Shown here: positions 1-6,970 of the stretch, in pieces
Position numbering within the stretch: position 1 is the first letter of the stretch
How the letters are laid out: each line of letters starts with the position of its first letter
Assembly (NCBI RefSeq): GCF_000695625.1
Contig: NZ_JMQI01000030.1
Coordinates: 1-64,000 of the forward strand
Direction of reading: 5' to 3'
DNA: 64,000 bases
Source of the DNA: Amycolatopsis rifamycinica
GTDB taxonomy: Bacteria > Actinomycetota > Actinomycetes > Mycobacteriales > Pseudonocardiaceae
Notes under the pieces: generated by a model
Told to the model about the DNA's origin: nothing
What the model saw: only the letters and a program-made list of their open reading frames with translations
Databases searched by the model: none
Made by a program: the position numbers and the translations under genes

Positions 1-157
1 AGGGGGCGGGGGGTGGGGAACCGCCGGGGTGAGGGTTCTGGGGCCCTTGGGGGCCTGTGGGGGCCTGTTGCGTGGGTGCTGGGCGGCTGCGCTGGACGCC
101 TCCGTGGGCGGCGGTTGGGGCTTGCTGGTTGGGCTTGCGCAGGCAGGCCCGCTCGTC

Positions 158-193
158 GCCTTCCGCCTTCCGCCTTCCGCTTCCGCCTTCCGG
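158..193. repeat. Short tandem heptamer run (CGCCTTC-like)
   Basis: Five near-perfect copies of a GCCTTCC-type heptamer follow each other, one of them a base or two short. It sits immediately before the first 124-bp repeat copy. It could arise by slippage; no function is visible. Confidence 0.6.
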
Positions 194-197
194 CGAG

Positions 198-321
198 TTG
201 CCCACAAATGGGCTGCGGTGTGGACAACCGGCCTTCGGCGGCGGCTTTCCGGCGGTTTTCGTCGGTCGCCCTCGATAGGCTGAAGCGGGGCGGATCCCCC
301 GGGAGGGTGGGTCGTGTGTGG
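198..321. repeat. 124-bp direct repeat, copy 1, with DnaA-box-like 9-mers
   Basis: This copy matches 385-508 over its whole length with only scattered mismatches. It contains TTGCCCACA at 198-206 and TGTGGACAA at 219-227; the latter is the reverse complement of TTGTCCACA, the preferred actinobacterial DnaA box. The copy ends in a shared block with GGCGGATCCCCCGGGAGG. No dnaA or dnaN gene is nearby, so this is not evidently oriC. Confidence 0.75.
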
Positions 322-384
322 TGACCGCGGCTCGCCGATGAAGCCGGCCCAGCAGCCTCGTCCAGCCGGCCTCCCCGAGGCGAC

Positions 385-508
385 TTGCCCACAAGTGGGC
401 TGGGGTGTGGACAACCGGCCCTCGACGGCCGCTTTCCGGCGGTTTTCGTCAGTCGCCCCCGATACGCTGAAGCGGGGCGGATCCCCCGGGAGGGTGGGTC
501 GTGTGTGG
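385..508. repeat. 124-bp direct repeat, copy 2, with DnaA-box-like 9-mers
   Basis: Second copy, 187 bp downstream of the first. TTGCCCACA is at 385-393 and TGTGGACAA at 406-414, with the same 12-bp spacing and inverted arrangement as in copy 1. The 9-mers are conserved while nearby bases differ (for example the base pair between the two boxes), which is compatible with selection on the boxes but not proof of it. Confidence 0.75.
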
Positions 509-688
509 GGGGCGACCCTGCGGCCAGGCAGCCCGCGTGGCCAGGCAGGCCGTGCGGCAAGGCGACCGCGCACCGCCAGCAACCACCCCCGGCGCGAACA
601 GGACGGGATCAGGGCCGAACCAGGACGGAACCAGGGCCAGATCAAGCGCCAAGCCCGGATCGTGATGGCCCGCGCCACACAAGCCCGG

Positions 689-694
689 GATAAT
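689..694 (+). promoter_or_regulatory. Promoter -10 (GATAAT) for the glutamine-synthetase-like gene
   Basis: GATAAT lies 28 bp before the ATG at 723, which leaves room for a short leader with the CAGGAAG ribosome-binding site at about 707-713. No clear TTGACA-type -35 is seen at the expected distance. Confidence 0.45.
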
Positions 695-722
695 CACCCC
701 GGGCGGCAGGAAGCGGGTGGCC

Positions 723-2081
723 ATGACCAAGGCGGCGTCGGCCGCGGCGAAGGACCTCGCCGCGGGCGGAGTGGGTGGGGTTCACCTGGCTTGGGCGGAC
801 AACAACGGCATTCCGCGCTCGCGGATCGTGCCCGTCGCCGGGCTGGCCGATGCCGCCACGCGGGGGGTGGGCGCCACCTCGCTCTTCGCCGTCTTCGACA
901 GCCACGACTCCATCACCTACGCGCACTCCGGCCTCGGGACACCCTCCGGGGACATCCGGCTCGTGCCCGTCGTCGAGCGGCTGCGGCGGCTGGCCGGGCA
1001 GCCCGCTCTCGCCTGGGCGCCCGTGCGGCAGCTCACCCGGGACGGTGACCCCTGGCCCTACTGCCAGCGTGCCGTCCTCGAAGCGCAGGTCGCCGAAGGG
1101 GCGAGGAGGGGGCTGGAGTTCCGGGCCGGCTACGAACTCGAGTTCGCCGTCGCCCCCGCCGGGAGTGCCGATGTGCTGGCCGCCCCCGGGCACCCCGGGC
1201 CCGCCTACAGCCCGCACGCCCTCGTCGGGCTCGACGGGTTCGTCGGTGCCCTCCTGCACGACTTCGCGGCCAACGGCCTGCGGATCGGGCAGCTCCACGC
1301 CGAGTACGGCGTCGCGCAGCTCGAACTCTCGCTGGCCGCCACCGATCCCGTCTCCGCCGCCGATGACCAGCTGCTCGCGCGGCAGACCATCCACGCCGCC
1401 GCGCGGGTGCACGGGCTTGCCGTCAGCTTCGCTCCGCTCGTCGGCCTCGGCGCCGCCGGGAACGGGTGGCACCTGCACACCTCCGTCCACCGCGAGGGGC
1501 GCAACCTGCTCCACAGCGGCGAAACCGGCTTGCCGGGCGGTGAAGGGGCCGGCTACCTCGCCGGGCTGCTGCGCGACCTGCCCGCCCTGACCGCGGTCAC
1601 CGCGCCGAGCGTCCCTTCGACGCTGCGGCTGCGGCCCGGCTACTTCGCGGGCGCGTACGCCTTCTGGGGCGTCGAGAACCGGGAAGCGCCGCTGCGGTAC
1701 GTCCCCGGCTCGGCGCTGCTGGGCGACGGCCACGCGAACGTCGAGCTCAAAACCTCCGACGCCTCGGCCAACCCGTACCTCGCGCTGGCCGTCGTGCTCG
1801 CCGCCGGGATGGCCGGCATCGAGGACGCCGCCGCGCTGCCCGAGCCGATCGGCGAAGACCCCGGCGGCTGGACGGACGAAGAGCGCGCGGCCCGCGGGGT
1901 GCGCCGGCTGCCGGCGAACCCCGCCGAACAGGACGCCGCGCTCGGGGCGTCGCCGCGGATCGCCGGGGTGCTCGGGGAGGAGCTGCTGGGTGCCTTCCGC
2001 GCCGTGCGGGCCTCCGACGCGGCGTGGGCGGCCGACCGCACGGCCGACGAGATCGTCGCCGCCCACCTTTGGCGGTATTGA
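723..2081 (+). CDS. Glutamine-synthetase-family amide ligase (GlnA-like)
   Basis: A 452-residue member of the glutamine synthetase fold, which joins ammonia or an amine to the gamma-carboxyl of glutamate at the expense of ATP. The C-terminal catalytic domain is clear: GNGWHLHTSVH near residue 245 (the ATP/metal-binding loop family), NREAPLRY near 318 and HANVELKTSDASANPYLAL near 336-355. The N-terminal beta-grasp part (AWADNNGIPRSRIVP) is also typical. The sequence lacks the adenylylation-loop features of a housekeeping GlnA, and neighbouring permease context suggests a gamma-glutamyl-amine ligase (PuuA/GlnA3/GlnA4-like) rather than the nitrogen-assimilation enzyme. Start ATG 723 is preferred over GTG 717 because CAGGAAG is then about 9 nt upstream. 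The substrate amine cannot be told from sequence. Confidence 0.85.
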   Translation: MTKAASAAAKDLAAGGVGGVHLAWADNNGIPRSRIVPVAGLADAATRGVGATSLFAVFDSHDSITYAHSGLGTPSGDIRLVPVVERLRRLAGQPALAWAPVRQLTRDGDPWPYCQRAVLEAQVAEGARRGLEFRAGYELEFAVAPAGSADVLAAPGHPGPAYSPHALVGLDGFVGALLHDFAANGLRIGQLHAEYGVAQLELSLAATDPVSAADDQLLARQTIHAAARVHGLAVSFAPLVGLGAAGNGWHLHTSVHREGRNLLHSGETGLPGGEGAGYLAGLLRDLPALTAVTAPSVPSTLRLRPGYFAGAYAFWGVENREAPLRYVPGSALLGDGHANVELKTSDASANPYLALAVVLAAGMAGIEDAAALPEPIGEDPGGWTDEERAARGVRRLPANPAEQDAALGASPRIAGVLGEELLGAFRAVRASDAAWAADRTADEIVAAHLWRY

Positions 2082-2089
2082 GGGGATCG

Positions 2090-2872
2090 ATGACTTCGGG
2101 GATCGACGGCGGGCAGCTCGACCTGTCCGGGGTGCGGTGGCTGCCGGGCGGGGCGCGGCTGGCCGCGGTGGCCCAGGCGGAGCTGCCCCAGAAGGACGGC
2201 CTGGCCGCGGCGTTCTGCGGGCTCGCCGCGCTGCGGGCGGCCGGGCTCGACGTGGCCGATCAGGACGCCGTCGCCGCGGCCGCGGGCACGGTGCGGGGGC
2301 CGGCCGTGCGACCGCCGGGCGAGCCGGGCCGCCGGGACTTCCGGTTGCCGCTGCCGGTCGTCGACGACCCGGCCGCGGCCGGCACGCGGGCTTCCGGGCT
2401 CGCGGCGGCCGTCGAGACGCTGTCGCGCGGCGCCCTCGCGGCGGTGCCGGTGACGGGGGAGTGGACCACCGGGGCGCTGTTCGACCTGCTCGTCGGGCTC
2501 TGGGACGTCCCGCGCGTGGCGGTGCTCGCCCGGATCGACGGCGCCGAGCTCGGCGCGCACGACACCCCGGAACGCGCGCTGCTCGACTACCTCGACACCG
2601 GGCTCCCGCCACTGTGGACGTCCCGCTGGCGCCCGCCCGGCGGCCACTTCGTGCTCCTGGCGGGCATCCGCATCGGCGCCGAGGGCACCCTGCTGTCCGT
2701 TGTGGACACTTATCCGTCCCTCGGCGACCACGGCCGCCACGACCAGCCGGTCGAATGGGTGACGGCGGCGCTGACCGGGCTCGGCGTCCTCGTGGTCGTC
2801 GACGCCGAGCAGGACGGCGTGGTCCGCGCGGCGGCCCGCGCCGCCGGCCTCAGTCCGTCCCGCTGGGACTGA
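2090..2872 (+). CDS. Uncharacterised protein with papain-like Cys/His/Asp pattern
   Basis: A 260-residue soluble protein with no signal peptide, starting 8 bp after the ligase gene, so probably co-transcribed. I do not recognise it firmly; it resembles what I remember as a DUF6885-type family. Visible features are FCGLAAL with Cys43, GGHFVLLAGI with His186 and SVVDTYPSLG with Asp206. That order and spacing recall the Cys-His-Asp arrangement of C39/papain-fold proteases or amidohydrolases. This catalytic reading is inference. A link with the adjacent ligase (removal or transfer of a glutamyl group) is a possibility only. Its 3' end overlaps the convergent permease gene by 23 bp. Confidence 0.65.
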   Translation: MTSGIDGGQLDLSGVRWLPGGARLAAVAQAELPQKDGLAAAFCGLAALRAAGLDVADQDAVAAAAGTVRGPAVRPPGEPGRRDFRLPLPVVDDPAAAGTRASGLAAAVETLSRGALAAVPVTGEWTTGALFDLLVGLWDVPRVAVLARIDGAELGAHDTPERALLDYLDTGLPPLWTSRWRPPGGHFVLLAGIRIGAEGTLLSVVDTYPSLGDHGRHDQPVEWVTAALTGLGVLVVVDAEQDGVVRAAARAAGLSPSRWD

Positions 2873-4307
2873 CCGGCGCCGCGAAACGGGAGTGGCGGCG
2901 GCCGTAGGCGAAGTAGATCACCAGCCCGATCGCCAGCCACACGGCGAACCGGATCCACGTCAGCACGTTGAGGTTGAGCATCAGGTACAGGCACGCCAGC
3001 GCGGCCACGACCGGGATCACGGGGGAGAACGGCACCCGGAACGGCCGGTCGAGGTCGGGACGGCGGCGGCGCAGCACCGGGACCGCCACGGCCACGATGA
3101 TCATCGCCGACAGCGCGCCGATGCTCACCATGTCGGCCAGCTCCGAGATCGGGATGAAGGCCGCCAGGACGGCGATCAGGACGGCGCCGCCGACGGTCAT
3201 CCGGTGCGGGGTGCCCCAGCGCGGGTGCGCGGTGCCGAGCGCCTTCGGCAGCAGGCCGTCGCGGCCCATCGCGAAGCCGATCCGCCCGATCGTGACCAGT
3301 TCGACCATCATCACCGACGTCAGCCCGGTCACGGCGCCGAGGGAGATCAGCGCGCCCACCCAGTGCTGGCCGACCCGGTCGAACGCGTCGGCCAGCGGTG
3401 CGCCGGTGTCGATGTCGGTGAACGGGATCATGCCGGTCAGCACGATCGAGACGCCGATGTAGAGCAGCGCGCACACGCCCAGCGCGCCGAGGATGCCGAC
3501 GCGCAGGTCCTTGCGCGGGTTCAGCGTCTCCTCGCCGAGGTTCGCGAGCGCTTCGAACCCGGTGTAGGCGAAGAAGACCACGGCGGCCGCGGTGATCATC
3601 CCGGCGATGCCGTAGACCGACTGCTCCAGCCCCAGCACCGCCTGGACCGCGGGTTGCTCCAGCACCGTCGTGCCGGCTTCGGGCGCCCGCGCCGGCGGGA
3701 TGAACGGCGTCAGGTTCGCGCCCTTGACGAAGAACAGCCCGACCGCGAGCACCAGCACGCAGACCGCGACCTTCACGCACACCAGCAGGTTGGTCAGCCA
3801 GGCCGACTCCTTGATGCCCAGCACGGCGACCACGGTCAGCACGGCGATGATCAGCACCGCGCCGATGTTGACCGTGGCGTCTTCGCCGAACCACTCCGGC
3901 GACAGCCCCAGCAGGTTCGCCAGGTACCCCGACCAGCCGCGGGACACCACGGCGGCGCCGAGCGCGAACTCCAGCAGCAGGTCCCACCCGATGATCCAGG
4001 CGAACACCTCGCCGAGGGTGGCGAAGGCGTAGGTGTAAGCGCTTCCCGCCGTCGGGACGCTGGAGGCGAGCTCGGCGTAACACAGCGCCGCGAGCCCGGC
4101 GACGACCGCGCCGAGCACGAACGACAGCGTCACGGCCGGCCCCGCGTGGGTCTTCGCCTCGACGCCGGCCAGAGTGAAGATGCCGGTGCCGATGATGATC
4201 CCGACGCCCATCCCGACCAGGTCGCGCCCGCGCAGCCGGCGCTTGAGGTCCCCGGAGTCCTGGCGCCGCAGGACCTCGTCCACGTTCAGCGTTCGCCGCT
4301 CACCCAT
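2850..4307 (-). CDS. APC-superfamily cationic amino-acid permease
   Basis: A 485-residue inner-membrane transporter of the amino acid-polyamine-organocation superfamily, cationic amino-acid transporter type. About 12 membrane segments can be read. The hallmark first helix is GMGVGIIIGTGIFTLAG near residues 32-48, followed by CYAELASSVPTAGSAYTY near 76-93. FAYTGFEALANLGEE near 260 and PRKDLRVGI are typical of this subgroup. The gene faces the ligase pair and overlaps it by 23 bp at the 3' ends. It could import arginine, lysine or an amine that the neighbouring ligase glutamylates, but substrate choice cannot be read from sequence. Confidence 0.88.
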   Translation of the reverse strand: MGERRTLNVDEVLRRQDSGDLKRRLRGRDLVGMGVGIIIGTGIFTLAGVEAKTHAGPAVTLSFVLGAVVAGLAALCYAELASSVPTAGSAYTYAFATLGEVFAWIIGWDLLLEFALGAAVVSRGWSGYLANLLGLSPEWFGEDATVNIGAVLIIAVLTVVAVLGIKESAWLTNLLVCVKVAVCVLVLAVGLFFVKGANLTPFIPPARAPEAGTTVLEQPAVQAVLGLEQSVYGIAGMITAAAVVFFAYTGFEALANLGEETLNPRKDLRVGILGALGVCALLYIGVSIVLTGMIPFTDIDTGAPLADAFDRVGQHWVGALISLGAVTGLTSVMMVELVTIGRIGFAMGRDGLLPKALGTAHPRWGTPHRMTVGGAVLIAVLAAFIPISELADMVSIGALSAMIIVAVAVPVLRRRRPDLDRPFRVPFSPVIPVVAALACLYLMLNLNVLTWIRFAVWLAIGLVIYFAYGRRHSRFAAPVSPSGTD

Positions 4308-4324
4308 GAGGAGAAGTTAGAAGC

Positions 4325-5044
4325 TCACGGCCCCTTCCGCAGATCGGGCGCGGTCAGGCCGCTCTCCTGCGCGAGGATCGCGGCCTGCACGCGCGAGCGC
4401 AGGTCCAGCTTGGCCAGCACGCGGGAGACGTGGGTCTTCACGGTCGTCTCGCCGATGTGCAGCCGGGTGCCGATCTGGGCGTTGGACAGGCCCTCGCCCA
4501 GGCAGCCGAGCACTTCCCGTTCGCGGTCGGTCAGGTCGCCGAGGCCCCGGGGCGTCGGCGCCGGGTCCCGGCCCGACGCGGCGAAGGCGGCGATCAGCCG
4601 CCGCGTGACCTGCGGGGCCAGCACGCCGTCGCCGGCCGCGACGAGCTTCACGGCTTCGATCAGCCGGGGCGCTTCGACCGATTTGAGCAGGAATCCGGCG
4701 GCCCCGGCCCGCAGGGCGCCGTGGACGTACTCGTCGAGGTCGAAGGTGGTCAGCACGAGCACCTGCGTGAGCCCCGCGGACACCAGTTCCCGGGTGGCGG
4801 CGATGCCGTCGGTGCCCGGCATCCGGACGTCCATCAGCGTGACGTCCGGCCGCAGGGCCCTGGCCTGCCGGACGGCGGCGGCACCGTCGGCGGCCTCGCC
4901 GACGACCTCGATGCCCTCGGCGTGGCCGAGGATGGTCGTGAGGCCGAACCGGATGGCGCTGTGGTCGTCGGCGACCAGGACCCGGACGGTTCGGGGGTCT
5001 CGGGTGGCGAAGTCCCCGGCGCGGGGCGAAGCGCCGGTCGTCAC
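4325..5044 (-). CDS. NarL/LuxR-type response regulator
   Basis: A 239-residue two-component response regulator. The receiver domain (about 20-135) shows the acidic pair in VADDH, the phospho-acceptor Asp72 in LMDVRMPG and Lys121 in FLLKS. A LuxR-type HTH (about 172-230) contains LTDREREVLGCLGEGLSNAQI and ETTVKTHVSRVLAKL. The chosen start GTG 5044 overlaps the kinase stop codon (GTGA), which implies translational coupling; an internal GTG at VRVLVADD would give a shorter protein. Paired with the histidine kinase immediately upstream. Targets are unknown, and no cognate operator was identified. Confidence 0.9.
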   Translation of the reverse strand: MTTGASPRAGDFATRDPRTVRVLVADDHSAIRFGLTTILGHAEGIEVVGEAADGAAAVRQARALRPDVTLMDVRMPGTDGIAATRELVSAGLTQVLVLTTFDLDEYVHGALRAGAAGFLLKSVEAPRLIEAVKLVAAGDGVLAPQVTRRLIAAFAASGRDPAPTPRGLGDLTDREREVLGCLGEGLSNAQIGTRLHIGETTVKTHVSRVLAKLDLRSRVQAAILAQESGLTAPDLRKGP

Positions 5045-6204
5045 CGCGGCCCGCCCACCGGGAGTTCCGCGCGGACCAGCCAGCCGTCGCCCGCCGGGCC
5101 CGCGGTGAGCTCGCCACCCACCGCGCCGGCGCGTTCGCGCATGTTCAGCAGGCCGGTCCCGCCGCCGGTGGCGGGCAGCGGGCCGCGGACGTCGTTGCGG
5201 ACCTCCACCGCCAGGACGCCGTCGAGGCAGTGGACGGCGACGTCCACCCGCCCGCCGGGAGCGTGCTTCACGGCGTTGGTCAGCGCCTCCTGCGCGATCC
5301 GGTACGCCGTCAGGTCGACCGCCGCCGGCAGCGCGGAGTCCACAGTGGACTCGACGTGCACCTCCAGCCCGCTGGCCCTGGCCGACTCCGCCAGCTTGGC
5401 CAGGTCCGCCAGCCGGGCGGGCGCGGTCGTCTCCGCGTCCCCGCCGTCGGCCTTGAGCAGCCCGATCATCGCGCGCATCTCCTCCAGGGCGCTGACGCTG
5501 TTCTCCCGCACCGACGCCAGCACCGCCTTCGCCAGTTTCGGGTCCGGCAGCGACAGCGCCGCCTCCGACTGGATGGCGATCGCCGAGAGGTGCCCGGCGA
5601 TGACGTCGTGCAGGTCGCGGGCCATCCGCCCGCGTTCGGCGGCGACCGCCGCCCGCCGGTCCAGTTCCGCGATCTTCGCCAGCTGCCTGGCGTTGGCGCG
5701 CTCGGTTTCGGCGACGTCGCGCTGCTGGCGGACGTTCGCCGCCCACCACACCGGCGTGATGACGAAGGGCAGCAGGCCCACCGCGGCCAGCACCGCCGTC
5801 CGCCACTCCGGCGCGAGGAGCAGCACCGCGGCGAGCACGCCCACCACGGAGGACGCCGCGAGCCCGATCATCACCCGGTTCACGCGGCGGGAGCCGTAGA
5901 GCGTCGCCGCGTACAGGAAGTCGGTGTAGATGACCAGCATGGGCAGCGACGGGCCGAGCCGGACGTCCACCGCGAGCACCGCCGTGGCCAGCGCGAGCGC
6001 GAGGGGCACCCGCCGGCGCAGCAGCTCGAGCCCGCACAACGCGGCCAGCTCCAGCAGCCGCACCCCCAGCGGCACGTGGTCGTCACCGGTCACCAGCCGG
6101 TGGACGCCGGTCGCGTAGACGAGGAACCCGATCAGCCAGGTGACCAGCGCGATCAGGCCGTCCTGCTGCCACACCGGGAGCGCGCGCGGGCGGGGGAGAG
6201 GCAC
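5041..6204 (-). CDS. Sensor histidine kinase, NarX/DesK-like (HisKA_3)
   Basis: A 387-residue membrane kinase. About four or five hydrophobic segments fill residues 15-158. The dimerisation region has MARDLHDVIAGHLSAIAIQSE with His199 as the likely phosphorylation site, a HisKA_3-type motif. The ATPase domain includes QEALTNAVKHAPGG and GGGTGLLNMRERAGAVGG near the C-terminus. It overlaps the regulator gene by 4 bp. The start GTG 6204 is chosen because a TGGGAT hexamer lies exactly 6 nt upstream (positions 6211-6216, minus strand) with no Shine-Dalgarno, consistent with a leaderless message. There is no large extracytoplasmic sensor domain, so it may sense a membrane-associated signal. Confidence 0.88.
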   Translation of the reverse strand: MPLPRPRALPVWQQDGLIALVTWLIGFLVYATGVHRLVTGDDHVPLGVRLLELAALCGLELLRRRVPLALALATAVLAVDVRLGPSLPMLVIYTDFLYAATLYGSRRVNRVMIGLAASSVVGVLAAVLLLAPEWRTAVLAAVGLLPFVITPVWWAANVRQQRDVAETERANARQLAKIAELDRRAAVAAERGRMARDLHDVIAGHLSAIAIQSEAALSLPDPKLAKAVLASVRENSVSALEEMRAMIGLLKADGGDAETTAPARLADLAKLAESARASGLEVHVESTVDSALPAAVDLTAYRIAQEALTNAVKHAPGGRVDVAVHCLDGVLAVEVRNDVRGPLPATGGGTGLLNMRERAGAVGGELTAGPAGDGWLVRAELPVGGPR

Positions 6205-6313
6205 CCGGTCATCCCAGCACACGGCGTGCCGGACCCGCGTCCTACGAAGTGATGACGCCCGGTCCTCCCGGCCGCCGACGCGCCCGCGGCCGCGGGCGGG
6301 AGAGCGTGGGGAG

Positions 6314-6886
6314 GTGGAAGAGATCGGGAAGTTCTTCGCGGAGAACCCGATGGCCGCCGTCATCGCGGCGGGCGAGATCGGGTTCTGGGTGTTCCTCGCG
6401 GCGGGGCTCGGCGTGCGGTACGTGCTGCGGGCCCGGCGGACGTCGGCGGTGCTGCTCGCCATGGTGCCGCTGGTCGACGTCGTGGTGCTGGTGGCGACCG
6501 TGTTCGACCTGTCCGCCGGGGGCGAGCCGGGGTTCGCCCACGGCCTGGCGGCCGTCTACCTCGGCTTCAGCGTCGTGTTCGGGCCGAGCCTGGTCCGGTG
6601 GGCCGACGAGCGCTTCGCCCACCGGTTCGCCGGCGGGCCGCCACCGCCGAAGCGCCAGGGGCGCGAACGGGCGCGGCACGAGTGGCGTGAGTGGGGCAAG
6701 TGCGTGCTGGCCTGCGCGCTCGCCGCGGTGGCGCTGCTGGCGGCGATCTTCGCGATCGGCGAGCCGACGCGGGTGGCGCCGCTGTGGGGCTGGTTCCCGC
6801 GGCTGGGCACGGTGACGGCGATCTGGCTGTTCGCCGGGCCGGTGTGGGAGGAGCTGTTCGGCGGGAAGGAGGCGGCCCGGCCGTGA
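6314..6886 (+). CDS. Multi-spanning membrane protein of unknown function
   Basis: A 190-residue protein with about five hydrophobic segments: roughly residues 13-33, 37-58, 67-88, 125-147 and 158-180. A basic, hydrophilic loop (KRQGRERARHEWREWGK) lies between the third and fourth. The start GTG 6314 follows GGGGAG closely. I do not recognise the family and see no catalytic motif. It stands between the divergent kinase gene and malQ and is followed by a perfect 40-bp palindrome that probably terminates its transcript, so it is likely monocistronic. Confidence 0.65.
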   Translation: MEEIGKFFAENPMAAVIAAGEIGFWVFLAAGLGVRYVLRARRTSAVLLAMVPLVDVVVLVATVFDLSAGGEPGFAHGLAAVYLGFSVVFGPSLVRWADERFAHRFAGGPPPPKRQGRERARHEWREWGKCVLACALAAVALLAAIFAIGEPTRVAPLWGWFPRLGTVTAIWLFAGPVWEELFGGKEAARP

Positions 6887-6888
6887 CC

Positions 6889-6928
6889 GGCCGACGTCAC
6901 CCCCGGCGCGCCGGGGGTGACGTCGGCC
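6889..6928. terminator. Perfect 40-bp palindrome, probable terminator
   Basis: GGCCGACGTCACCCCCGGCG at 6889-6908 is followed directly by its exact reverse complement at 6909-6928. It starts 3 bp after the stop codon of the membrane-protein gene. A 20-bp perfect arm with essentially no loop would form a very stable hairpin in RNA; there is no U-tract, as is usual in this group. Confidence 0.75.
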
Positions 6929-6958
6929 GCGCAGATGGCGGGAACCGCCCGGCACCGG

Positions 6959-6964
6959 AATGCT
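6959..6964 (+). promoter_or_regulatory. Leaderless-type -10 (AATGCT) for malQ
   Basis: AATGCT ends 6 nt before the GTG at 6971, and no purine-rich ribosome-binding site separates them. The geometry matches other apparent leaderless starts in this window. Confidence 0.35.
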
Positions 6965-6970
6965 GGTGCC

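Larger units (their letters stand above)
1..722. other. Non-coding leader region before the first gene
   Basis: I find no convincing gene here. The reading frames that cross it have repetitive, low-complexity composition. It holds a GC-rich stretch with TGGGGGCC-type repeats near 40-65, a run of CCTTCCG-like heptamers at about 158-193, the two 124-bp repeat copies listed separately, and a promoter-like GATAAT at 689-694. The window edge cuts off whatever lies upstream. Confidence 0.6.

Noticed and set aside
198..508. Chromosomal origin (oriC)
   Set aside because: Only two strong DnaA-like boxes, no AT-rich unwinding region and no dnaA/dnaN neighbours.
642..2612. Long minus-strand reading frame opposite the ligase and next gene
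   Set aside because: Arg/Pro/Gly-rich shadow of the plus-strand genes with no motif or ribosome-binding site.
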